Part shown: positions 1-10,022 of the stretch, one piece after another
Position numbering within the stretch: position 1 is the first letter of the stretch
Layout of the letters: each line of letters opens with the position of its first letter
Assembly (NCBI GenBank): GCA_014218235.1
Contig: CM024753.1
Span: 190,068,348-190,132,347 of the forward strand
Direction of reading: 5' to 3'
DNA: 64,000 nucleotides
Source of the DNA: Colocasia esculenta
Taxonomy: Eukaryota; Streptophyta; Magnoliopsida; Alismatales; Araceae
The notes under the pieces: generated by a model
What the model was told of the DNA's origin: nothing
Database searches by the model: none
The model's input: only the letters and a program-made list of their open reading frames with translations
Program-made: the position numbers and the translations under genes

Positions 1-2094
1 AGGAAATAAAAGAAAAATGAAAGTTCAAGACAATCAGGTAAGTCTCATCTCACATTCTGTCCAAGTCTTTGTATCGACTTCTTTGATAAGCAGAACGATT
101 TCCTCTCTGACCGGAAAATTCAAAACAAATCGATATCGCAACGATTCTTTAAGACATCGCAACGATTTCTTTAGAACCCGTAACGACTTGACTGTCGTAA
201 CGATTTCTTTAGACCTCGTAACGATTTCTTCAGAACCCGTAACGACTTGACTGTCGTAACGATTTCTTTAGACCTTGTAACGATTTCTTCAGAACCCGTA
301 ACGACTTGACTGTCGTAACGATTTCTTTAGACCTCGTAACGATTTCTTCAGAACCCGTAACGACTTGACTGTCGTAACGATTTTTTTAGAACTCGCAACG
401 ACTCTCTAGCCGTAACGATTTCTTTAGACCTCGTAACGATTTCTTTAGAACTCGCAACGACTCTCTAGCCGTAACGATTTCTTTAGACCTCGTAACGATT
501 TCTTTAGAACTCACAACGACTCTCTAGCCGTAACGATTATTTTGACCTCGTAACAATTTCTTTAGAACTCGCAACGACTCTCTAGCCGTAACGATTTCTT
601 TAGACTTCATATCGATTTCTTAAGTGTTTCACAACGATTTCTTTAGAAACACAATGACTTGCATTTCATATCGATTTCTTAAGTGTTTCATAACAATTTG
701 CTTTGTGCAATGACTTGTTAAGACTTCTCATAACGATTTCTTTACAGATCATAACGACTTGATGTTCATAACGATTTCTTTGATTCTCATAACAATTTGC
801 TTTGTGCAACGACTTGTTAAGACTTCTCGTAACGATTTCTTTGAAATTCATAACGACTTGATAAGTGTTCATAACGACTTGCTATAACTCATAACGATTT
901 CATCATTATAATGTGATAATGCTCTGTCATAACGATTTGTCTGTTATCGCATAACGATTTCATAAGTCATGAAGGCATCGGGATTATTTATATCGAATTT
1001 CTTGTTGTATCAGTATAATGGTTTTTGAATAGCGTTGAAAAGTCAAAGTCATATCTCGTCTGTTGACTGCTACGCATTAAATGCTCTCTGATCGTATCTC
1101 CCATGCATGCAGACGATATCTTCCATTTTTATGCTACTCTGTCTACGTACTTTTTAGACAGAAAGGAGCTTTGCTATATATTGCAACATCTGTTCCATCT
1201 GCAACTAACAATCGACGGCAGTCCTAGCTGTCCACTATTTATTGTTGATATGCTTGCAGATATCTGATAAGACTCATCTGTACAACGTTAGATACAAGAT
1301 ACAAGATTCTAAAACATTTCTCTGGCGTGTACTAAAGGATAAGAGACTGAAGATCAGAAGCTTCCTTGGTGACTAGTCTAACGTACACCAGGATAAGAGA
1401 CAACGGATTCTTCAACGTTCAAATTTGAATCTGAAGTTTAAATAAGACTCAAGACGGAGAAGACAATATAGAGAACAACGCTTGCAATTCGAAAAGAAAG
1501 AATACCATCTCTTCGAGTCTTCAGAAGATTGAAACAAGAGCGAAGCTTCCACTCCAACCTTGTTCTCAGCTCTTAGCTCTCAGTGATCAAAGGAGATTTT
1601 ATTTGTGAGAGCCTGTGTAGTCCTTGGAGAGAAAACCTTGTTAAATCTCTTTCTCTCTCGGGCATTGGTAGCTTCAGCTTGCAGCTGGTCAAGCTAGAGT
1701 CTGAAGCCTGTTCCTACACTTTCTCTTCTTTAGTTGTGTTCCCTTCTGGACGAAGGAAGACCTAGTGGCATCCAGGGTGGTGGTTTTCCCTTCAGGTTGA
1801 AGGAAGACCAGTTGAGGCTGGGTGTAAGGATCCTTAAGGGGGATTGTACCCTTGGTAGTGAAATCCTGAGGCATTGCTCAGGGACTGGACATAGGTCTCC
1901 TGTGGAGAGGAGTTCCGAACCAGGATAAAAATCCTTGTGTCTTGTGGATGTGCTTTGTGTGATTGTTGTCTTATTTGCTCTAACTCTAACCTCGTTATTA
2001 AGTTGTGTAATCTTTTCAGTAAACAGGTTTTAATCAGAGATCGAAATTTTAACAACCCATTCACCCCCCCTCTGGGCTAGCTAGTTGGGCAACA
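1..2094 (+). mobile_element. Copia (Sirevirus-type) LTR, 3' part; solo or 3' LTR
   Basis: The window opens inside an LTR on the plus strand. Its end is recognised by homology to the 5' LTR of element A (45823-48198, minus strand): both share the 'ccaggataaa..tccttgtgt' block, a C-run block 'attcaccccccc' and the terminus 'gggcaaca'. Base 2094 is therefore the last LTR base. No primer-binding site follows, so this is a solo LTR or the 3' LTR of an element lying upstream; its start, and so its target duplication, are outside the window. It lies opposite in orientation to element A and interrupts A's env-like gene, whose reading frame runs into LTR sequence at 2094. The LTR of A is about 2.4 kb, so roughly 280 bp of this copy should lie upstream. 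Confidence 0.85.
125..960 (+). repeat. Degenerate AACGATTT tandem array in LTR U3
   Basis: Dozens of copies of the core AACGATTT or AACGACTT are spaced by about 15-35 bases of variable sequence ('tctttagacctcg', 'cttcagaacccgt', 'tctctagccgt'). Blocks of about 60-70 bases repeat as higher-order units early in the array and decay towards base 960. It lies in the part of the LTR that should be U3. The same core, in the same orientation relative to the LTR, forms arrays in LTR C (41890-42400) and in the LTR of element A (about 46970-47990). No coding function is evident; short ORFs across it are translations of the repeat. Confidence 0.85.
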
Positions 2095-4831
2095 AGAGAG
2101 GCATAAGGAAAAATGGTATTGAGATGAGCCGAAAGATTTTGGAAGGGAAGGCCAAAGAGGTGAGCAAACACTACCTTTTGAAGATATTCCTCATAGATAG
2201 ATTGTTGCTTATTGGTGATAGAAAGAGAAAACCAAAGTGGAGGATAACAGGGTTCAGAAGAGACAGGATGGGTGGAAGTGAGTCTCCTCTTCTTAGGGAC
2301 AGGGCTGGAAGAGCTTGTCCTGTGAGAATGGGTCCCAACAGCCAGGACTGAACGAAGTATTGCTACTTCAAATTCATCCTTGATGTCCTGGATTTCTGTG
2401 TGAGCTAATTGGGCACCCTCAGGAATAATAGTAATAAAAGAAGGATGTGTACATGGATGGAAGAGGGATTCAGGGGTGATGGAAGGGAGATTAGATGGTC
2501 TTGAAGAAGAAGGACCAGTAGAAGAGGCTCCAGCTGAAGAAGATGCGGGAGGAACCTCAGCAGAAGATAAGGGTGGAGGAATGATGGTGGAGGAGATAGG
2601 AGATGAAGAAGTTTGGGAAGAGAAAGGTGCAGGTGAGGAAATGGTTCTAGAGCGGGGTCGTTTGAAGGTGGTAAGAGCTGGAGGAGCAGTGGATGAAGTG
2701 GGTGGAGAAGGAGGGGCTGGAGTTGGAAGAGAGGAAAAGACAGAGGGCTCTGGAGCTACAGTCGGTTCTTCTTCTCTTATAGCCACAGATTCCTCTTGAG
2801 GTGAAGCATCTTCCGCCAGCCCTGCTGGCCCAGTTCCCTCAGCAACAACCACTTCTTCAATGTGTACATCCTCAACAAGAATGGGCCCTGATGGCCCTGC
2901 TGGATTTTTAGACAAAGGCCCTGATGGCCGCTCTTCCTCTTGCTGATGTTCTGCAATGACAGGCCCCAATGGCCTAGCTTCATCATCCCCAGAAGCCCTT
3001 GAAGGTTCATACTGATCAGCATTAATTTGCCCTGATGGCCTATCACTCTCTTCACTTGGCCCTGAAGGCCCTGCACTACTAGAAGGAGGGGCATGAGATG
3101 GTAAGTGCTCCCTCACAAAAGCTGACAAATCCAAAAGCATTTTCCTCATACTGTCATAATCTTTCCGTGAGCTTTCAAGTTCATATGACAGTGCCCCTAA
3201 TTCACGGGCAGATGAACTTTGACAGATAAAAATGGAGGCTATATCTGACCTCACGGAACACAAAATTTTCCCTTGCTCATCCAGGTGCTCAACAATAGGT
3301 TTCAAATTGATTTTCAACTTATTTTTCCCAGACCTCCTTGTTGACTTACTGGTGAGGAGAAGAACTTCTTTAGCCACACGTTTTCCTTTGACTTTTCTTG
3401 CCCTAACAATGGGCTCCACAACATCATCATTGTCTTCTGAAGCACTCTCCACAAGTCCTTCTTTGAGATGATCATCAATGGGGGCACTATCATTGTGCTC
3501 CCCCTGAGCTGCTGCCTGCTCATCAATAGATTGCTCCCCCTCAATAGGAGCATCTTCCACAATTATGTTGTCATGAGCAATTTCTTACTCCCCCTGACTG
3601 GGAGCATCCTCCATGGTGATTTCCTCAGTGTGGCCTGGAGGCACATCTTCTGCCACTTGATCATCACCAATTACTGGCTCCTCCTGAGTGCCTTGGATGG
3701 AGCCCAACACATTCCTGAGTACAGAGGCTACTCGGGAAGAGGGAGGAATATCCTCTGAACTATGCCCAACGGGCTCAATGTCCTCTGGGGGAATATCCTC
3801 AATCATGTTTCTAGATTCTGCTGCTGCTGCTGCTTCCACAGATGGTGCTACTACTCTTTCTGCTGGTGTTGTTACTACTTCTTCTACAGTTGGTGCTTCT
3901 ACTACTGCTGCTCCTAGTTCTACTGCTGCGGGAACAACTTGTTCCTCTTGAATCACAGGAATTTCTCCTACAACTTCCTGGTCTTCTTGGGCTTCGCCAA
4001 TGATGGCTTCACCCTCAGCCACAGAAGTTTTTGACCACACACCATTAACAACATAAAATCCATTTTTCCTTAAGTTCCTGCTGCGGATTGCCTGCCCCAT
4101 CTTTTCTGAAATATCTCCCACCACACTGATGCCATAATGCTGAAAATTTTTGGTCAGGAGATGGGCATAGGGTAGAGATACATTCAGCTTAATCTTTGTA
4201 TCCCATACCTGTGCATTTGCAAATTTCATCCTTTCCAATATTACTTATGTCGTGTTGATACTTTGATTCTGGATAGCCCAGAACATCAGGTCGGAGTCCG
4301 CCTTGGTGCAGGTGGAGAAGGTGGCACACCTAGGGACTACTATTTGACACACAATGAATGCAATAGGCGATTAAATGCACTCAACTGGTTGATATCTAGT
4401 TTACCATCCTTCAATCTATATTCGGGACCAACAATCCCTAATCCTTTCACCTGGATATCCACAGTGTGAACTCCACTGCGTCCGGAGGTAGTCACACCAA
4501 AGAGAGCTGCCAATAGATCTCGTGTGACCCTAATCTGAGTTCCCTTGACCATGGAAGTCAAGGTCCTGTCTTCCTCTGTCTTCTGACATACATAGAAAGC
4601 TTTTACAAGGTCCGAATAACTTACTTTTGATAGGGTGGCAATCTTTGTCCACTTCAATCTGTCCATAGCTGCGACGATACTGCCCATTCCGTTCTTCTGC
4701 AAGTTAGCCACATCCACTGCTTTGTGTCTGCAAAGCTTGGTCTTTACTGAAGCAAATTCTTCCTACTGCTCGGCCGTAAGAAATGCAGTTCCATAGCCCC
4801 CTATGTTGTCGAAAACACCAGAAGAGGCCAT
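2095..4831 (-). pseudogene. Env-like PF20167-type ORF of copia element A, broken
   Basis: Read on the minus strand from ATG at 4831 (MASSGVFDN), one long frame encodes an N-terminal globular domain resembling the 'putative plant transposon protein' family (PF20167), then an acidic and Val/Ala-rich middle, a Pro/Ser/Gly-rich segment with recurring 'GPSGP' motifs, and a conserved-looking tail. By eye it is related to the genes at 33093-34103 and 61892-63103. It is damaged: TAG at 4763-4765, a frameshift near 4345, TAA at 4245-4247, TAA at 3585-3587, and truncation by the LTR ending at 2094. Once the MULE and the Tat element are removed it lies directly downstream of element A pol, the position of the envelope-like ORF in Sireviruses of the env-bearing group. 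Whether it was ever a membrane fusion protein cannot be told; I see no clear transmembrane segment. Assignment to PF20167 is by eye. Confidence 0.7.
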
Positions 4832-5021
4832 GGTTTTGGATGGAAAGAGTTTTTGGAGGAGTGGAAAGAGAAATGGAACAAGAACCCTTAAGAAATTTCA
4901 AGCGGGAAGCAGTTGGAAGCTTGAAATCTCAGGGAGTCGATGCCGGAGTCGATAGGGTATCGCCTTAGGCAGAAGGAAGAAGATGATGAAGGGATTCGAA
5001 TTGTTGCTGCACAAATTTCTG
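4832..5021 (-). other. Leader of the element A env-like ORF
   Basis: This is the stretch upstream (minus strand) of the env-like ATG at 4831, ending at the Tat target duplication. It continues, after removal of the Tat element, at 22760-22947. I see no coding feature in it. Confidence 0.6.
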
Positions 5022-5026
5022 GATAT

Positions 5027-6308
5027 TGTAGACGCGAGATTTGGCCCATCTCCCGCAAGGCTATTTGGCCCATTAAGCCTCGTTTGACCATGTGTTGACC
5101 AGCCTCGGATCCCATGTAGACGGCAGCATCGATGGCCGTCGACTACAGGTTGGCGGCAATCCCCCTGGACGCTGACCCAAGTTGGCGTCCACCTAGATGG
5201 ACGTTTGCATGAGGTTGGCAGCCTGATCCTTGGATGTCAAGAGGGTTTAACAGGTCTGCGCAACTAACCCGAGATTCCAGCCCACTAGCTCCCTTGTCTC
5301 GGCCATGCAACGCACATAGCCGTTCCCAACGGGTATATGGGCCACCTAGGCACCCTCTTGACCCAGTAAAAATCCTACATGGCCTCTACCCATTGGTTGG
5401 AGCATTTACACAAGGATTGCCACATGTGTAAGTGTGTTTCTTCACACTTAGTATCCTAGGCACCCCAACCCCGAGCTCCTCTGCCTATTTAACACCCCCT
5501 TGAGCCCTCTGAACCAGAGGAGGGAGGCTGGACGTCCTTATGCTGAAGCTTTGAGAGAGGAGAGAGAAAATCTCACCCTACCTTCCACCACTCATCCTCT
5601 TCACTCTCCCCACATTCAGGACGTCTAGAAGAGTTGCATTGGAGCTCGAGGAGCCCTACAAGGAGCCAACAACGCCAAAAACGAGGATCTACACCCTCTC
5701 CTCTCTCTCTTCTCTTACTTGTTTTGTAGCTAACTTGCATGTTCCACACACTTTCCCACACAGCCTAGGCACGTAGGTCACCCTCCTACACACCTAGAAA
5801 AGGGTTTCCCAACCAAAAACGGAGGGAAGAAGGGTGGTCATAGCATTTGGCCACCCCTCTTCTCAAGTCTGCAACTGGTACGGGACCTTCCTTTTGGGTC
5901 TTTCTTATTTCGTTTTGAGCATTTACTACACTCCCTAGAGTCTAATAGAGTCTTTGTCTTGGCAGGAACAACCCGTAGAAGACTACGGGGCTCTTCTCTT
6001 TTGGCCGGCCGAAGGAGGAGAAGTTGTAGTCCCACCATCACCCGCAACGTGAGGCCACATCATCGACGTGATCACAGCAACTCCTTGGGCACAGGTAAGG
6101 CCCTGGCGATCACCAAATCTCCTTTGCTTCGCTTGTTTGCTTTGTTTTCCTTTCAGTCAATTCAGTCAACCGGAGGGTCAACGTGGTCAACCGGCGGCCC
6201 CTACATCGCCAACGAGAGCCCGGCGGCCCCTACATCGCCAACGAGAGCCCGGTGGCTTCCGCGAGCGTCCGAGGGATCCGGCGACGGAGCGGAAACGAAC
6301 CGTCCACA
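5027..6308 (+). repeat. 5' LTR of the Tat element
   Basis: Starts TG, ends CA and aligns end to end with 21502-22754. A 30 bp unit around 'cggcccctacatcgccaacg' is tandemly duplicated at about 6193-6250 only in this copy, which makes it longer (1282 versus 1253 bp). The proximal part (about 5110-5245) has several GACG/GGCGGC motifs, described separately. 'tatttaacacccc' near 5486 is a plausible TATA region. Confidence 0.93.
5110..5250. repeat. GACG/GGCGGC dyad cluster in the Tat 5' LTR
   Basis: Within about 140 bases the motifs 'gtagacggcagc', 'gatggccgtcgac', 'ggttggcggc', 'ctggacgctgac', 'ttggcgtccacc' and 'gatggacgtttgc' alternate in both orientations with short spacers. The equivalent stretch of the 3' LTR is about 21590-21725. 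The same words recur in the leader (6366-6535), in intron 1 of the antisense PMD gene (17925-18110), between the two antisense genes (18465-18720) and upstream of the DUF7745 gene (20395-20495). The ACGT-containing GACGTC variants are the type bound by plant bZIP factors, so a cis-regulatory role is possible but unproven. Confidence 0.6.
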
Positions 6309-7020
6309 GTTCTCTTCTGGCGATCACAGTGGGACAAGCTTCTGCCACTGTAGTTTTACTGCGGCCAGGTAGACGGCAGGAGCTCTTGCCGCCTATTCAG
6401 GTAAACGTCCATCGTTCCTGCCGTTTAGTGTCTTTTCGCGTCCATAGTCCTTGACGTTTATCCTATGTCTGCGTCCGTCGATCATGCCGTCTATCTCTGA
6501 TCATGAACTGTGCGTCAACCTGCTGGACGTTTAGTTTCACAGAAGCATGCTTTTCTCTGTTGTCTTGATTGTTTTGTCTTGATTTTCGTTTCTGCTGCTT
6601 GCTGCTTGCTACTAAACAGTCCACAGTCTCTAGGGGGTCATCTTCTCACCTCTTCTAGCCTCCCCTCACATTTCTAGAATCACCTTTCTTCGGTTTTTGA
6701 CCTTTTACTCGGGGATTCCCTCTCGGGTAAATCGGGTTGACTCCGGAGAAAACTCTATAAGTCCCTAAATTCCGTGGATTCCCTCACGGTATGGGGCAGG
6801 AGAACCTCTACCCATCCTATCTAGTTCACCTATTCACCGGAATTTGAGTGAAATTGGAGAGAACGGCCCTCAACTCAAATTAGTTTAACACATAACTTTG
6901 GCATTTAAAAGTCTTGGGGACGTTGCTTGATAACATTGATTTGGTAGAAATCTATATTTCTGCTTAAGACAGTGAAGTTAATCAACTTTAGCCATTCTAA
7001 AATCAATAGGTTGTGTGCTA
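6309..7020 (+). other. Tat leader with PBS candidate and dyad cluster
   Basis: Non-coding leader between the 5' LTR and gag. A primer-binding-site candidate 'tggcgatcacagtgggac' lies at 6318-6335, nine bases after the LTR; its TGGCG...GTGGGA form resembles Tat-lineage sites, but I cannot name the tRNA with certainty. From 6366 to 6535 there is another run of GACG/GGCGGC-type motifs ('agacggcagg', 'cttgccgcc', 'aacgtccatcg', 'ctggacgtttag'). Nothing else is recognised up to the gag ATG at 7021. Confidence 0.5.
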
Positions 7021-8690
7021 ATGGACACTTGGTTGGATCCTGCTAATATGTCTAACAAACCGGCATTTGAATACGATGATAACATCAATGATGGGATTGT
7101 CGGTATGATAAACACCAATGTTCAACCTGAGGAGTCGGTTCAATCATCTTCCCAAGCCGACAATGGGGAAGTTAGCTTGAGGGTTAACCCTACTCACACC
7201 CAGGATGTCCAAGAAGATCCTGAGTTTTCTAAACTCATGTCCCGCTATTCGCCCGAGATATCATTTCCATGCTTTCCAAGCATACCATTCGGGCAGCGGC
7301 TTCTCCCTCCTCCTCCGTCCCATTCTCCCTTCCATGCTTCCTCATCTAGGCCCGCTCCTAGCCTCTCACCCTCCCCGAATTTTGGTATCTCCCATCCCTA
7401 TCTCCACTCCTGTTCCTCCCACTCCTTTGCCTACTTCTACCCAACTCCTCCACCCTTCACCCATCTCATATCCAAACTACTCCTCCCACTCAATCCGAAT
7501 CCCTGTCCCGGTCTGAGACGGAGGGTCTTATCCGGAAACTCTTGGCCGAATCTTTATCCCTTTCCAAGCCTCATTCACTGCAAAACTACTGCAAGCTCCC
7601 CAACGTTTACTTCCCTCCGGGTTTCAAGGCCCCGAAATACCGCAAGTACGACGGGACTTCTGACCCCCAGTACCATCTAGCCGGCTTCACTATGGATTCC
7701 CATCGGTGGCTGTACGATCGGGCCCTCTTAGTCCACCTCTTCCAACAATCGTTAGAAGGGGAGGCTTTGAGGTGGTTTACCTCTTTGCCCGCGTCGGATC
7801 TTGTCAACTTTGACATAGTCTCCGAACGCTTCATCTCCCATTTCTCCTACATGGCCACTCAAGTCCCTACACTCCCCGACTTGGTGGCGGAAAAGATGAA
7901 AGCGAACGAAGATTTTGTCACTTATGCCAACCGGTGGAGGTCCATGGCTTCGAGAGCCGACATTCCCATCCCGGAGTCCCAAGCTATAATCTTGTTGGTC
8001 ACCAACACCACCCCTGTGCTCCGTTCCATTCTAATGCTAAGTGAGTTCCCTTCCTTCTCACATCTCTATAACCGAGCCAGGGTGATCGAAAATCAAATCA
8101 AGGACTCCTCTCTCCCATATTTCTTCGAAGGGAAGCCGAAGGCACGCAAGGCTCCCGCGGCACCCACCACCGAGGGGGTGACCATCAATGAGTCCGTCAG
8201 TGCCTGCAGCCAGCCTTTGAGGCCTCCTAACAAATCCTCTCATCCTCCTTCCAACCCTTCCAACCCTTCTTACAACCCTCACCAATTCCCATCTCACCCC
8301 TCTAAGCCTTACTCTGCTGTTCCCCCTCCTGGATACACCCGACCTGGCCCTAAAAGGTCGCACTACCCTCCCCTCCCTGAGACTCTCGAGGACGTGTTCT
8401 TCGCCCTCATGTCCTGCGATGCGATTCAACTCCCTCCACAAAGGGAGAACATCAATCTGAGGGTCGAGACCTCCAAGTACTGCCCATATCATAGGGCCCA
8501 TGGTCACTTCATCTACAATTGCTTTACCTTCCGTGACTGGGTCTATGATATGAATGACCAAGGTAGAATCAACTGGGATGACGTCAAGGTGGCCATAGCA
8601 AAGTCTAGGTACACCAAAAAGGACCTTGGCATTTTAGTAACCCTCTCCCCACTCATCAAATCAACAACCCCTCCTCATCCAAACCCATGA
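7021..8690 (+). pseudogene. gag: Tat gag polyprotein region, frameshifted
   Basis: The first frame starts with ATG at 7021 (MDTWLDPANMSN) and is open into a Pro/Ser-rich stretch. The frame then changes somewhere between about 7300 and 7540, and the C-terminal part runs to the stop at 8690. That part holds a typical retrotransposon capsid domain (PF03732-like): 'YDGTSDPQYHLAGF', 'LFQQSLEGEALRWF' and 'RFISHFSYM' are the familiar conserved blocks. A zinc-binding-type motif follows, CPYH..HGHFIYNC, as in Tat gags. The gag would form the virus-like particle. The frame change makes this copy unable to give one continuous gag without frameshifting, so I call it a pseudogene; a sequencing error in the C/T-rich segment is an alternative. 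Confidence 0.8.
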
Positions 8691-9994
8691 GAATGTGCAT
8701 ACCATCGTACACTTAGGGCCCCGGGTTGTGAGGAGAGAACAACAGTGGGGGTAGAAGGTTTCGAAGAGTGGTACCCTGTCCCACGGTTGAGTCTCAGGAG
8801 CCTTCCACGTCGGTAGACGCCATCCTAGAGGAGAGGCCCCTAGTGCTCATCCGTCCTCCCCAAGAGGCTCATCCCACTATCCTCACTCCCCTTGCCAATG
8901 AGTCATCCTCCCGACCCCTCCAGCTCATCCGTCCTCAGGCTCAGGAGGCCGTGCATGTCACGCTCCGAAACCGGATTATTCCTCCACCTCCGCGGCCATC
9001 CCAGATGAGGAGGATAATGGGCCTCCACCTCCGGCAGGCACCGAATATGATATTCTCCAACATCTTGATAAGACGCCCGCGAGGGTGTCTATTTTAGAAT
9101 TGATTCGGAGGTCGCCATCACATCAATCCACTCTCCTCCAGTTCCTCCAGAAGATCATGGTCAACGATGATCTCCCTCCTAACGGGGTCACCGGCGCCAT
9201 TCTCTCCCTCACCCAAGGACCTTCAATCTCTTTTTCGGACAAGGATCTCGCCACCCCCGAGTGTCGTTCTCTCCTTCTTTGTCTCACCATCAACCTCAAT
9301 GGGGTTTCGGTGGACTCTACTCTTATCGACACCGGGGCCTCTATCAATGTTTGTCCGATGAAGACCCTTAAGCAATTGGGTTTAGGGGAAGAAAACCTGG
9401 AGAAAAGCTGTTCCACCATCGCCGCCTACGACAACTCCAAAAGGGTTGCCAAAGGCAAATTGTTCTTAAGCTGAAGTCGGACCCGTCACCATGTCCACCG
9501 AGTTCCTAGTTCTCGACGTCGATCCGGCCTACAAGGCCATCCTCGGTCGTCCGTGGCTAGAGCAAACCTTAGGGGTCCCTTCCACCGCCCACCAGTGCTT
9601 CAAATTCCCCTTCAATGGGCGGGTCATTAAGATTAAGAGCATTCCAATCCTGGAGACCCTCAATGCTGTCACTACCGAGCAGATGCCGCACCTCTTCATT
9701 CCGGATAAGGGGAAGAAACCCGTTATGTCAATTTTCGATTTCCCCACACCCTGCGAGCTCAGCCAACCTCCCCGCCTACCGAAGAATCCCTGTCTCATGC
9801 TCCCCGGGAAAGGATGGGAAGTGATGGCTAACATTGGCTATGTGCATGGCCGCGGGTTAGGCACGGACGAACAAGGAGAGACCCAGAGCGTTCAGGCAAT
9901 CAGGAGGTTGTTACCCAAGCCGGTCTTGGTTTCCACCCAGACCCTGTCCATCCGGACCCATTCATACCGTATCAACCCCTTACCTGGACTCTAA
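8691..9994 (+). pseudogene. pol: Tat protease region with G-patch-like segment
   Basis: Reading frames at 8768-9097, 9085-9474 and 9491-9994 are pieces of one ancestral frame. The second piece contains the linker typical of Tat elements ('TPARVSILELI') and the aspartic protease active site IDTGASINVCP, so the catalytic Asp is present. The protease continues in the third piece after a frame change at about 9470, with the conserved 'ILGRPWL' that closes the fold. Downstream, 'GYVHGRGLGTDEQG' looks like a G-patch, a glycine-rich nucleic-acid-binding module reported next to retroelement proteases. The protease would cleave the polyprotein. At least two frame changes are present, so no intact protease is made by simple translation. 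Confidence 0.78.
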
Positions 9995-10022
9995 GGAGCA
10001 TTTTGTTCAGGGGCCGACCCAG

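Noticed and set aside
125..960. Regularly spaced repeats that might suggest a CRISPR array
   Set aside because: Spacers are themselves repeated and of variable length, the core is only 8 bp, the context is a plant LTR, and no cas-like gene is present.
2476..2799. Plus-strand Glu/Gly-rich ORF opposite the env-like gene
   Set aside because: Complement of the Pro/Ser-rich minus-strand frame; no independent evidence of coding.
5234..6454. Short ORFs in the Tat 5' LTR, repeated near 22048-22787
   Set aside because: They lie in duplicated LTR sequence, differ between copies by frame-changing variation and show no domain.
8058..8561. Open frame antisense to Tat gag
   Set aside because: Shadow of the Pro/Ser-rich gag frame, with no recognisable domain and no splice or start context, unlike the antisense genes at 15-20 kb.
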